NCBI GenBank assembly: GCA_946406115.1
Contig: OX291547.1
Location: 16,745,001 to 16,809,000, forward strand
DNA length: 64,000 nucleotides
Reading direction: 5' to 3'
From: Apoda limacodes
Lineage: Eukaryota > Arthropoda > Insecta > Lepidoptera > Limacodidae
In this document: one piece after another, positions 43,924-55,006 of the stretch
Position numbering within the stretch: position 1 is the stretch's first letter
Layout: every line of letters starts with the position of its first letter
The notes under the pieces: generated by a model
Told to the model about the DNA's origin: nothing
The model's database searches: none
Seen by the model: only the letters and a program-made list of their open reading frames with translations
Translations under genes and position numbers: made by a program

Positions 43924-46900
43924 ATGGACGGAGAACCAGAAGCATCGTCGGACACAGCTACGAATTGTAATTTTGGATCTCCATCCGAAACTTTTGTTGA
44001 TAACAATAATCAAGTTAAATTAGATTCATTGGAGAAAAAGGCCGTCCACTTACGGTAAGCAAAATACGACCGATCATTCTTTATCCATTGAAAAACTTCT
44101 CATGGACAGCAAATCAAATAATATTTTAATATTTACTAAGGAGAAAAGTTTGTGTCAGTTTGTCTGTTGACATATTATAGGCATGGAATGGGGAGGTAAG
44201 GTAAGGGGCAAGGTAGGGCCCACCCCAAGAACCTCTTTAGTTCCGGTCATGAATATGCTAAAATTTTGACAATATAATCTGATCTAACTCTTTTCAAGCT
44301 GTTTTTGTCAGATCCTTATTTGCTAAAAGAAGAGACCGGCTGTGGCTGATGACTTCTTAGTCAATGAGAGCGGCGTCTAGTAATAAATTCGTCAGATAGC
44401 GCCACTCGTATTGTGTGCAGCATGTAGTAGGGCCGATTCCATTGATCTGCCTTTCCTGTAGGGTGTTTTTGGCGGTGCGGCTATGGGTTAGCCACTCTAA
44501 AGTCTTCATTATAAATGGAGATTGACTGGTCTAAGTCTAGTTGGTGTTATAAGACCAGTGAGCCTAGGGTTGTTTTTGATAGAAGTCTCTGAAACAGTAT
44601 CAGAAGTTGCTGGTATGTGTTAATCTTGGGGTTGCAACTTTTCTATTTTGAATCTACATTTTACACAAAATATCCAAATTTCAGGTCTGTTACTAATTTG
44701 CGAGATACATACAGACCCGTGACATACAAACGGACAGAGAGACAGCAGAGTGATAACAATAAGGTCCTTTTTTGCCTTTTAGGTACAGAACTCTAACAAT
44801 CAAATCAAATCGCCGATCACAATAGAGCCAGAGCGTAATAACTTTTTACGCTATGATAGAGCTAACTAAGTTTTTTTTATAATTACAGACTTGTGCTAGA
44901 AAAAGACTTTGAGTCAGCTGATATAAAATGGAGTTTATTTGTAGCAGCAGCATTCAGTTTTAGATATGAAAGCTGTCTCAGGCCATTCCCACCCGCCTTC
45001 ATGAAGAATGGAATCAAAGATATGGATGAACTGGTAAATTTCATCTAAATTTTTTTGAATTAAATGGTACTTGCTCAGTTTTGGGGAAATTTTATGGCAT
45101 ACTGAACTAACTGGTGGCTTGCTGCCCGCTCCTAGTCTTCGCCGCTCGGGGCAAGTGCCCCTTCTCGCACCCCCCTAGATCCGAGGCCGACTTACTATAT
45201 ATTTTCTTTTATAAGTGTGTAGATAATAAGTGTTAATTCATTTTAGCTCAGTGTTATAACTGATGTGCCAGCGTTGGATTTGTTGTTAGAGCAATTAAAA
45301 AACATAGACAATTTGCAAAGCATCAGTGATATTATCGACTTGCTGTTCTACGTTCTTGTGAGATTAAAGGAGCCAAGTTTGAAGACAGTACCGGCGGAAA
45401 CAGTAAGTTTGTACCAGTAGCTCAACTAGAACGCTAGTACAATATTTTACGAAGCAAATATTGTATTGACGATATTTTTATGCTGATTGGGAGGGTTCTC
45501 AATCTCTGCAGGGGTCTAGGAAAATGTTTGGAATTAACTACGATAAAAACTCTTATTTTATAGGTGTATAGGTACCTAGTGTTCTTCGGAGAACATCCTA
45601 ATGTAGATACCATTATGAGATTGAGCAGTATCCACTCCACAATACATTCTTGACAAAGGCAATAATATATACTATTAGCCTGTAGATGTAGGTATAGGTT
45701 TATTATTATATTCTGCGGTATAGGTAAAGTAATAAAATATTATAAAAAGGAAAAAGACGTCAATTTTATGGTGCATGGATACAATTCTGTATAGTGTATA
45801 AAAATTAGCATAGTAGTTATGTAACAAAGTTAACATCAATATGCCCTAAAGACCGATTTCTAAATCCGTGACCCAAAACTTTATAAGCTTTAGTTAACAC
45901 TTTCTACAGCATAAGGAATAAAATACCTACTTAGTAGTTGTAATAATGTCCCAACATTTTGTATGTATACGGACCATTATTAAAGGTTATTAAGAATACG
46001 TATCTATCGAAACCCAAAAGTTGCATTGTAGCTTGATATTATTGTCAAACGACATGCTTTCGTCGTTCGCTGTCTGTTTTTTAACCGACTTCAAAAAAAG
46101 AAGCAAGGTGTTCAATTTGTCGAAATCTTTTTTTTATGTATGTTCCCCGATTCCTCGAAGACCCCTGGATCGATTCGAGAAATTCTTTTTTTAATTAAAA
46201 GTAGTGTAGTACTTCCCAGGTGGTCCTATATTAATGTAATAAATTGAAAACCTTAACGTTTAGAGAAAAAAGAACAATAAATATGTTAATTTGGATTTGG
46301 AACTGGTTTTATGTTGAAAATTTTACGAGTATGGATATTTTAAGTGTACGAGAAAAAAAAGGAATTCGTCATTCAAAAGTAATAAATAAAAACTTTTTAA
46401 GAAAAAAAAAACAACGATATGATTTTTTGTTAAAAAGTATTTTGGTTACAGAACAGCGTCACGGTTACGCAAACCTGTACCTAATTCAATAATTTATAAT
46501 AGATGTAAGTAGAATTACTTTTGTTTTATTTCCCAGCATGATACGATTCTCAATCTCACTGGTTCAACGTTACCGCCAGTAAAACCACAGCATATTTTTC
46601 AAGTAGTAAGTTCTTCGAAGTCGGCCACAGAAATGAAATGGAAAGAACTTGCTAAATACCACAATAACATTTTCTTTGCTTATCATGGAAGTCGTTTAGA
46701 GAACTTCTACACAATACTGAATTTTGGTTTGCAACATCATTTAAGTAAAGTACGTATGTTTATTTTTATTTTAAATATACTTGGTATATGTATACATGTT
46801 TAACTATAGGTACCTACTCGATGCTGGCAGATCCGCGCACTGGAATTAAAAAAAATCTGAACCAACTTTCTTGTTTAGATGTTGGTTAAAGCATGGTATA

Positions 46901-49900
46901 ATGCAATTTATTTGTGATAATTTGATTGGTTGTTCTAGTGCAGTGGCTAAACTAAGGTATATTATGTTTATAGACCAGACCTCTCAGCATAAGGAAAAAA
47001 TCAACATTTGTCCCTTTTTTGTTCGGTTTCTTAGTACACTATAAGCATTTTCTTGAAAGTAATTATCTTTACCATCCGTTCGTTCTGTTTTGATTCCTTA
47101 CCACGCTTCATATGTCTATTTTTGGGCAACCACCTAAGGCCGGTTAGTTATATCTTTTTTCTATTCAGAACACGACACTTAATAATGGAGCTTACTTATC
47201 GCCTGAGCTTAACATAACCTTGCCAAACAGTCATGGAGGATTCGGATGGGGTGCTAGTTGCATAGGAGGCCACTTATCATGTGTGGCAATGTGCGAGGTT
47301 ATCGATGCACCGGAAGGAATCAACTACCAAAAACCAGTTACGAATGAAGGTCTCTTATTTATTATATTTTATTACTTTCTGTAATACCTATTAAATACAT
47401 GGTTATTATATTATAAGTACATAATAGTTTTCCACGACAAATATAACACACTAGCTAGGACAAGGGATATGTATATATCTACTAATCTACTGGCGTATGA
47501 CAATTAATTCTTCTTATTAGATACTAAAATGAAGACTACTAACTGTTGGATAGAGTTGCAAAAATCTTGTAATGCTAAATTTGCATTTTACAACAATGAG
47601 GACTGTTTTGGGAAACACAGTTTTTTAGAAAGGTCTAGTGTCAAATATAAGAATTGGTATAGCCAGCAGGCAGGGCCAGAGATGTCCCTCATAACAAGTG
47701 CTAGGTATATCTACATAATGGCCTTGCCAACTGTCACGCAGTAAAACGTGAAAAGAGACGGTGCCAACATTATGATGTGGGCAGGCGCGAACTTGATGAA
47801 ATTATTGGGGTTGCAGAATTTACAGTAACACTAAAAAATATTGGGAAGGCTCAGGTAGGCTCTCTGGTCCCACGGAGTCGGCGCCGCTGGATGTGCGGTG
47901 TTTCTGGCGATCCCATTTGGTAGGGAGAAATGCTGTGAAAATATATATGTATGTGTGAGGGACTACGGGATTCATGAGAGTCAAAAAGTATTCTTTAGGT
48001 TACTTTCCTCCGTCCTCAGTCCTCAGTCCTCATGTCCTCAGTCCTTCCAGCTTATCCTGTGCATAAAATCAGGTCATCCGTTGCTCCGTTGCAACATATG
48101 GAATAGTTCCTACACGGAAAAAAAAGAGTTTCCAAGTTCTATTCCACCAAAGTAATTTGCATTCAGTCAAGAAATCCAACTATTTTGGACATATTTTGTT
48201 CACAGAAGGCAATATTATTTCCCAGAAAAAAAATCATTTTATCAATCGAAATTGATAAACTTCTTTTCGTATGAACAAATTTTTTTTTAACCAAATAAAT
48301 GTTCGTTTTAGATCAACCAAACTTAAATTAATTACCCTAAGACAGTTAATGTTCTTGTATAAAATAAATACATTTTTATATGCAACATTTTATTTTTCTT
48401 CGTTTGAAAAAAAAAATTATTTTGCTTTAATATAATTTATTTTGCGCCAAAATCATGGTTTTCTTAAATCTGCGACGTCACTTATTAAAAACTATATTTT
48501 TCGATGAAAATAATTATATCTTAAATCAAAGCCAGTGAAATGTTCAGTTAAGATAATATTGTTTTGAATTAGAGAAAATAATAATTTTAACAGAATTTGT
48601 TAGATTCTTGACTCAAAATCTGATATTTTATGCTAAAACTATTGTTTTAGTCGAAACAAATAAAATACCTGCTTTAAAATATTAAACATTTTCGTTGAAA
48701 TTAATCAACTAGTATCCCTTTGAACGAATTTTCTTTTCGTTTAAGTAAATACTTGCATTTTCAAAATTGAATGAATCTCATCACTGTCCTTCATAGGATT
48801 TCGTGTTGGCTTTTAATTTTAAATAATTGTTTATTGTAGGGTTTTGTGCGTCAAATTAGTATCAGTTTATGCGAGAAACCTACAGTTAATTATTTTCTGA
48901 GAATTGTAAAGCTTGTAGCGGATCATATCATACCGCTACAAGCAAGGCTGACGTCACGCGTCCTACATCGCGCTATCAAAGTTTCATCTGTCGATGAGTA
49001 TATATAGAAAACCGAACAGAATAATAAGTGGACCACGGCGGTCCCCAGGCATAACACCTCGCCTGGCAGGAGATCTCCTCATTGCCGCCGCACCACAAGC
49101 ATCCAGCAAACAGTCGCATTCGTTTATCAGAAACGATAAGCGAAGTTAAGCAACGTCGACCGTGGTCAGTATTTGGATGGGTGACCGCTTTTCTTCCATG
49201 TTTAAGAAGGATCGTTAAATAGTCATAACAATTATAATTAAACATAACGCTGTATAATCAGCTAAAGGCGAGAATAGCTACCTTAGTCCGGGTAGCAGTG
49301 CGGGTAGACTGCCTATATGGCCCAAGCCTCCAGAAAAAGAGGCACTACTAGCTCGACAACGTCCACTAAGACACACTAAGTCAGTGCGGTAGACTGACTC
49401 TATATAGGGCTTTTTAAAAAAACTTTATTTAATCTTGACGGTTAACTATGTCATTTTGGACCGAAACATTTTTTGTTTTAAACTAAAGTATAATGTTATT
49501 AATTTAAGAGCTGATGTAGTCTAGTTAAGAGCACTATTCTCTTGTGTGAACTAGAAATTTCTTCCGTGCAATAAAGCACGAAGTTCTACGCCCAAGAAAA
49601 CTAAGTGTTTCAAATAAAGAAGCATATTTTTCTTCAATGAATTAAATATTGTTTCAAATTGATAGAGTTTTATTTACTGGTTCAATGAAATTTGATCTTG
49701 TGATAACTTCATATTATTTTAAATATTTAAGAGAAATAATATCTTAGATGAAGTAAATATTCGTTGGTGCATATATGAAACGATATTCTCTTGGCTCAAC
49801 TAATTCTTTTTTACCGTGTACCCTGCCGCTTTCACCCGTAGGAAAATTTATTGTCATGGGAACTCTTGATTGGATAAAAATCCTAAATCCTTCTCCATCC

Positions 49901-52900
49901 CTCTAGGTATCCCTGCACCAATAATAGGATGCTCCGTTAGAACATGGAGATATCATGAGTGTGTCAATCAATATGTATATTATTACTAACCTAACGATGA
50001 GGATAGCAATCCGAAAAGTATAAGCTACGTGTAGGTGCAAGTTACAAATCATCAGTCAGCCATTTTTGAAATAAAACGAAAAACAAAAAGTAGTTGTTTA
50101 TCGATCGTGTTGATTGGCTGTCTGCCAAAGAATTCTCTCCAAAGATAATAAAAATAAAAACTATGCCGATGGACATTACACATCTATAGTAATATTAATA
50201 ATATTATAAAGTTGAAGAGTTTGCTTTGTTTGAACGCGCTAATCTCAGTAACTACTGGTCCGATTTAAAAAATTCTTTCTTTGTTAGATAGCCTATTTAT
50301 CGAGGAAGGCTATAGGCTATAAATCATCACGCTCAGACTAATAGGAGCGGAGCACCAATGAGGAATATTTCAAAATCGGGTTTTTTATTCCTTTTGAGAG
50401 CTTCCACTGCGTGCCCTGCGTAAACGGTTAAAGTTTAGCAAAAATCATGTATGACAGAATTGTTCCCCTTTACAAGTTCAAAAGAAAAGTCCGCGACAGC
50501 ATATGTCTACCTTTTAAGGTTGGCTCACTATAACCTTTTTTATGCTAACCAAATGTGTTCCAAAAATAATGCATTATTTGTGAATATGTTTTTATAAACA
50601 TGATATTAATCCTAATGGTTATTCATCACAAGTATTTAATTTAAAACAAAATTGCCCGCTACATCATTCGATTTCAATGAATATCTTAGGAGATATCGCA
50701 GTTTTAAAATAAAATCGCAGCAAAACAATAATCAAGTACTACGCACGCATTTATGATGTGCAAGGCCGGCGGGCAGTCATGAGAGGGAAGGGCGGTACGT
50801 ATTATTTAAAAATATTTTCCCCTTCTGCTTAAACAAAGTCGCGGGTTAAAGTTAGTGTTACTCGAAAGTAACTATGACTGACTGAATGACTGACTGAGCT
50901 ATCAACACACAGCTCCAACCACTCGACGGATCGAGCTGAAATTTAGCACACATATAGCTATTTTGATGTAGGTGTGCGCTAAGAAAGGATTCTCCAAAAC
51001 TCTCCCCCTAAACGGGGATTCAAAGTTTGTATGGACACCAAGATCGCGAGGTATATCCATCAGTCAATTAATTTATAGTAGTTAATTATTTATTATTTCT
51101 GAGAAAGAGAGAGAGGGAGAGAGAGACAGAAGGAAAGAGAGAGAGGGAACGTCGTGTGAGTAGGTTTTTTTCTATAATTGAGGAGTTGTCGTAAGAATCC
51201 TACACCGATAACCAAATTTAGGGCGGGCGAAGCCGCTGGCAAAAGCTAGTAAAAATATATAAGTAGATTTGGTAGGCCAAGAACTCAAGACTCGATATTT
51301 GACGTAGGTACATACCTAGCTAATATTTATTTCCAGATCATTTGAGTTGATGAGAAGCAGAGAGAATGTGGGATTGGGAGGAAAATTGGTTAATATTCGA
51401 CATTTATTTACCATGAACTAACCTAAAACTATTACTTACATCCTTTTATTTATTCGTGAATGCCTATCAGTCAAATAAACATGTCTACTTAAGTTAGTAC
51501 TTCGTATGTCAATCAATATAAATTTTAAGTTCTATGCGTTACAGGTGATGGAGTTTACGAAAATGAAAAACGAAAATTGCTGTCTGATCAAGGTTTTACT
51601 GGTCAATCAGCTCAATATGTGGTAACTAACTGCGACCTGGTGAGGGTGCGGTATCTGCTTGTTTACGCTAAGCAGCCTACGGCGATGAGACTGCCAGCCA
51701 CTAATTATAACAGAAATGGTAAACACGTATCCCCTAAATGTATCTATTTGATAAACGTAAATTGAGATAAAACCTAATCATATTGTTTCCCAAAGTTCAA
51801 GCCAATCTGTCAGTAAAACTAGAGTACTAGTTACTAATTTAGGTTTCTTGGAAGAAAAGAAACTTAAGAACACTTCGGTTGCAAACAGTAATTGCAACTA
51901 AAACAGGTCGTACATTTTACAACTTTCTTAAGGATGGTGGTTTACGACAAGGAACGTATATACAGATTCTTTAGTCTAGATACCCGGCATCAGAAGCAGT
52001 GCGGTGATGGGCTCATCATCTGTTCACCTGTCACGCAGGACTAAAGTGGTAGGTGGAAAGTGGCTGTCCCCACATTATAATGTAGTTGTGTTGAACTGTG
52101 ACGACATACATACCAACATACATTATTATAGTGCTTCAATAAAACGCAGGTTGTAATGTGGTATTGTTAATTAAATCATACCAAACATTTTGCAGTCTAT
52201 TTTTCTTTGTTTAGACTTTGTACCAAAAATAACTAATATTATCATAGAATAAAGTATAAGTACTATTCATTAAATTCAATAAGTCTATAATTTATTATGT
52301 CTAATTTTAGTAGGTGCTTATAGTGTTTACTATGTAAGAACATGTTTCTCATTTTTCTCTTGTAATAGGTAATTAAAAATACCTTCTGAAATAACAAAAT
52401 TGAAAAAAAATTAACAAGAGAATAAATCTACAAATTCTGTACTATTTATTTCTTTTTTAGAAACCACATTTTTTTTTCATAACGCGTTCGTAGAAACTCC
52501 ACTCTTATGCTACTAATTAAATAAAAAAACTCAAAATACAATTGGAAAGAAATGGAACGAAAGTACTTTTTTTTTTTATACCAAACGTGTGTGGCAAACA
52601 AGCTTACGGTCCGCCTGATGGTAAGCGGTCACCGCAGCCTATAGACGCTAGCAACACCGATTGCCGACTCTTCAAAATTCTAATAACTTCTTTCTTAAAG
52701 AACCCCACACTGTAGTCCTTAGAGAAAACCTTGGCAGGGAGCTCATCCACAACCCAAACGTTTGCGGGAGGAAGTTTCTCTGAAACAGCACTGTACGCGA
52801 CGATTTCGGTTCTGAAGTGTGAGAATGAACTTGCTGCCGATGGCGAGCAGTGCTATGGTAGAAAGTAGCCGTGGGCATCATTTCGTACAATTCCTCAGAA

Positions 52901-53317
52901 CACATCCTATTGTTGATGTGCTATTATTCAGCTGCTCCAGTTGTGTTTTTAAGTACACTATTAAAACACTGTTCAAATTAGTTCATTATAGGTTCAGTTG
53001 TTTCTCGTCATGAGTTAGTCAGTCATATTGCATTTAATATACATTTTTGTCCCTTCACGACCTACCCATCTAACGAAGTACTTACTTATACAACATTGTT
53101 CGCACCTTTGCATATACTTACTACATACTACTTACTTATTATTATCCTTACAGGTGGATTTCGTCAGTGGGTTACCAGACACAAATTATTTTCAATACTA
53201 CTCGGATATGGATTGATGTTGGCGACCATTGGTTTCGCAAACAATCAACCTATGAATTACTATTACAAGATATTGTTGAAGAAGCTGGATTTGGCGTACA
53301 GTACCTTCAAAGTGTGA
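43924..53317 (+). CDS. PARP16: Protein mono-ADP-ribosyltransferase PARP16-like
   Basis: PARP16 proteins are tail-anchored ER and nuclear-envelope enzymes that put single ADP-ribose units on proteins such as unfolded-protein-response kinases. Seven coding exons: 43924-44054, 44889-45033, 45247-45402, 46537-46749, 47169-47349, 51545-51718 and 53154-53317. Joined they give about 387 aa in one frame. The helical N-terminal domain includes WSLFVAAAFSFRYESCLRPF. The catalytic fold shows FAYHGSRLENFYTILNFGL (His194), GAYLSPEL (Tyr224) and VRVRYLLVY (Tyr312), the H-Y-Y set of mono-transferases. GGFGWGASCIGGHLSCVAMC lies between. The end has a membrane span LFSILLGYGLMLATIGFA (345-362) and a short lumenal tail. 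Intron 5 is 4.2 kb and transposon-filled. Its donor (GTCTCT) is weak, but the frame and family length fit. Confidence 0.92.
46081..46230 (+). repeat. Dispersed repeat in PARP16 intron 3
   Basis: AACCGACTTCAAAAAAAGAA, GTTCAATTTG, TTTTTTTATGTATGTTCC and GATCGATTCGAGAAATTC follow the order of a very common lepidopteran repeat tail. No coding capacity. Confidence 0.5.
48113..49818. mobile_element. 1.7-kb inverted-repeat element carrying a 5S-like segment
   Basis: CACGGAAAAAAAAGAGTT at 48113 is mirrored by the right end, which reads CACGGTAAAAAAGAATTAG when reverse-complemented from 49818. Both sides have TA outside (48111-48112 and 49819-49820). The interior is mostly AT-rich with AAATAA/TTATTT words, except for a GC-richer core at about 48935-49400 that contains the 5S rRNA-like segment. 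There is no transposase. The superfamily is unclear. It lies in PARP16 intron 5. Confidence 0.5.
49128..49215 (+). pseudogene. 5S rRNA-derived segment
   Basis: CGAAGTTAAGCAACGTCG at 49141-49158 matches the 5S rRNA internal box A region, and TTGGATGGGTGACCGC at 49173-49188 matches its box C region, with plausible spacing. Sequence before and after does not fit 5S rRNA, so this is not a complete gene. The upstream neighbour CACGGCGGTCCCCAGGC and GAGATCTCCTCATTGCCGCC is GC-rich and ordered as in a repeat. It could be a 5S-derived SINE head with its own RNA polymerase III promoter. Confidence 0.7.
50200..50410 (+). repeat. Dispersed lepidopteran repeat in PARP16 intron 5
   Basis: GAACGCGCTAATCTCAGTAA, CTACTGGTCCGATTTAAAA, TTAGATAGCCTATTTATCGA and GGAAGGCTATAGGCTAT follow the order of a widespread moth repeat. 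It has no coding capacity. Confidence 0.6.
50865..51252 (+). repeat. Dispersed lepidopteran repeat in PARP16 intron 5, with GA-rich tract
   Basis: ACTGACTGAATGACTGACTG, CGGATCGAGCTGAAATTTAG, CACACATATAGCTATTTTGA and, at the right end, CCGATAACCAAATTTAGGGC and CTGGCAAAAGCTAGT are the blocks of the same family that is split by the Tigger element at 11225-12425. A purine-rich microsatellite (GA repeats) lies inside at 51105-51148. Confidence 0.65.
52567..52915 (-). mobile_element. LINE A 3' fragment in PARP16 intron 6
   Basis: A T-run at 52567-52578 is followed by the family tail (GGCAAACAAGCTTACGGTCC, GCCTGATGGTAAGCGGTCAC) and C-terminal coding sequence read on the minus strand as MPTATFYHSTARHRQ and FQRNFLPQTFGLW. 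It stops near 52912 where the copy is 5'-truncated. It is antisense to PARP16. Confidence 0.88.
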
Positions 53318-53507
53318 CGTAATGATGTAATATGTGTAAAAAAGAACAATTTGTAGCCTAGTTTAAATTTGAAAGTGCTTGTGACTAACTGTTTGATATT
53401 TTTCGATTGTTTGCTAAATGTTACTGTTACAATATATAAGGAGTTCCTATATACTGGCTTTTGAATTATCCGTCTGTGTTTGAATGGGATGAGATGAATT
53501 TTGTGTG

Positions 53508-53894
53508 TTCGGGAAAGAATTAATCATCTAGCCGGTATCGGGTCGTTCGATTTAGGTATTCATTTCTTTTGCGCCTACATTCAGTGCGTACGTAGGCCCT
53601 AATGGGTTTACTTACGGTTTTTGGCGTCAGGTGTTTTTAAAAACTTTGTGTGAAATGGGGTGTAGTGTGTTTGTGAATATGAATGGGTTGTGTTTCTCTG
53701 AATCACTGACTATTATCAACTCAATATAATTATCTCGAAAAAACGTACGGCAGCCGCGCCTTCTGAAGTATTCTGAGCAACGAGTAGAATAGTATTAAAA
53801 AGGAAATTCTGAGTGACTGAGCGCGCGCACTGAATGAATACCTAACTCGAACGATCCGATACTGGTCCGATCCGATGATTCATTCTTTTCCGAA
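53508..53894. repeat. Imperfect inverted repeat downstream of PARP16
   Basis: The arm at 53508-53564 (TTCGGGAAAGAATTAATCAT, then GGTCGTTCGATTTAGGTATT) is mirrored by 53833-53894 (read in reverse: TTCGGAAAAGAATGAATCAT, then GATCGTTCGAGTTAGGTATT). The loop is about 270 bp. It starts about 190 bp after the PARP16 stop and could sit in the 3' untranslated region. It may be a decayed MITE. A small GA repeat lies at 53998-54010. Confidence 0.65.
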
Positions 53895-54151
53895 TATTGT
53901 GGATTTAGTAATACGTAGGTACCTATACCTTTTCTACACGATAAACTCGATAACCTGCTGTTTAAGTATAAAAATGCAATATCCAACACCTGATATAGAG
54001 AGAGAGAGAGATACATTCTTATCGAGCACCTATTAAAGTATTTCTCAAACACTTTACTATGAATTATAAAATCAGATTTGAATTTTATTCATATCAAATC
54101 AGATATGAGTTTTATCATCTTGAGATAACGTGGAATGCCTCGTGGGCACTG

Positions 54152-54443
54152 CAGGGCTGTAGCTAAAGTTGAATCTAAGGTAGGGCAGCGGTGGTTTCAT
54201 GCACGGGTACGGCACAAGTAATTTTTCTTTCATTATTTTACCTGCTTGTGAGCATGAGTAATAATTAAGGTAGAAGGTAATTGGGTGGGATCACGGGAAA
54301 ACAAGAGCAAAATGGTATTAATTTATATAACGGGAAAACAATTTATATATATTATACCTTATTTTATGGTACTTTTAAGGTAGGGCATTAGTATTTCAAG
54401 GTAGGGCATTGCCCCACAATGCCCCCCCTTAGCTACGGCCCTG
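54152..54443. mobile_element. hAT-type MITE with exact 8-bp duplication
   Basis: A 292-bp element with ends CAGGGCTGTAGCTAA and, reverse-complemented from the right, CAGGGCCGTAGCTAA. The 8-bp sequence GGGCACTG flanks it at 54144-54151 and 54444-54451 without a mismatch. Inside are three AAGGTAGGGCA blocks (near 54179, 54378 and 54400). No coding capacity. The exact duplication suggests fairly recent insertion. Confidence 0.92.
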
Positions 54444-54916
54444 GGGCACTGGCTCTTTCAGGCCGGAACAGCAATGATAATTTATATTTGAAACAATTTG
54501 TTGTTTTGCACAACAGCATATTCACTGACTGGCATGGCCCCATTAATTTTACAAACTATTATAATAACACAGGATAGTCATTCGATAGGTGTAAAACTTT
54601 ATGTAGGTATGGTATTAACAAAGGGTTCATTTAGAACAATGAGTGTCATCCGCGCTTGGACCTCTCGTCACGGACTAGAGCGTAATCATTGTGTGATCTA
54701 ATTGTATTGTATGAAACGACCATTACTTTATGGTGAAATATTCAGTGTCCTCGCGCGCTGTCACCGAATTTGAACGTTGCTTACATACTCTTACAACAAA
54801 AATGAAACGACTCGGTGGTGATATGTTGTAGGTAAACAGTTAAAAACGCAACAAGTGTTCTAAAAATATATAGGGAAGCCTATTTTTTTTTAATTTTAAT
54901 TTTATGAACAACAGAA

Positions 54917-55006
54917 ATGAAAATGTTATGGATGTTGTTTATTTTGCCATATTATGTGTCAACACAGGAACCTGCGGCTAATTTACCGCAAGGAAGGATT
55001 GTTGGG
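54917..55006 (+). CDS. Candidate first exon of a secreted trypsin-like protease
   Basis: The frame from ATG at 54917 reads MKMLWMLFILPYYVSTQ, a good signal peptide, then EPAANLPQGRIVG, and stops at a GTAAGA donor at 55007, exactly between codons. Trypsin-like proteases have an R|IVGG activation site and often an intron near it, so the next exon would start with Gly. I did not find the His, Asp or Ser catalytic exons in the rest of the window. The call rests on one short exon, so the rest of the gene may be absent, beyond the window, or missed. Confidence 0.35.

Noticed and set aside
47529..47744. Open frame in PARP16 intron 5 that could be an extra exon
   Set aside because: Joining exon 5 directly to 51545 keeps the frame and gives the usual spacing between the second and third catalytic residues, so no added exon is needed.
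49128..49188. A functional 5S rRNA gene
   Set aside because: Only the internal promoter-like part matches. The 5' and 3' portions of 5S rRNA are absent.
51105..51148. GA-rich tract as a regulatory GAGA site
   Set aside because: It is a simple-sequence tract inside a dispersed repeat deep in an intron. Nothing ties it to regulation.
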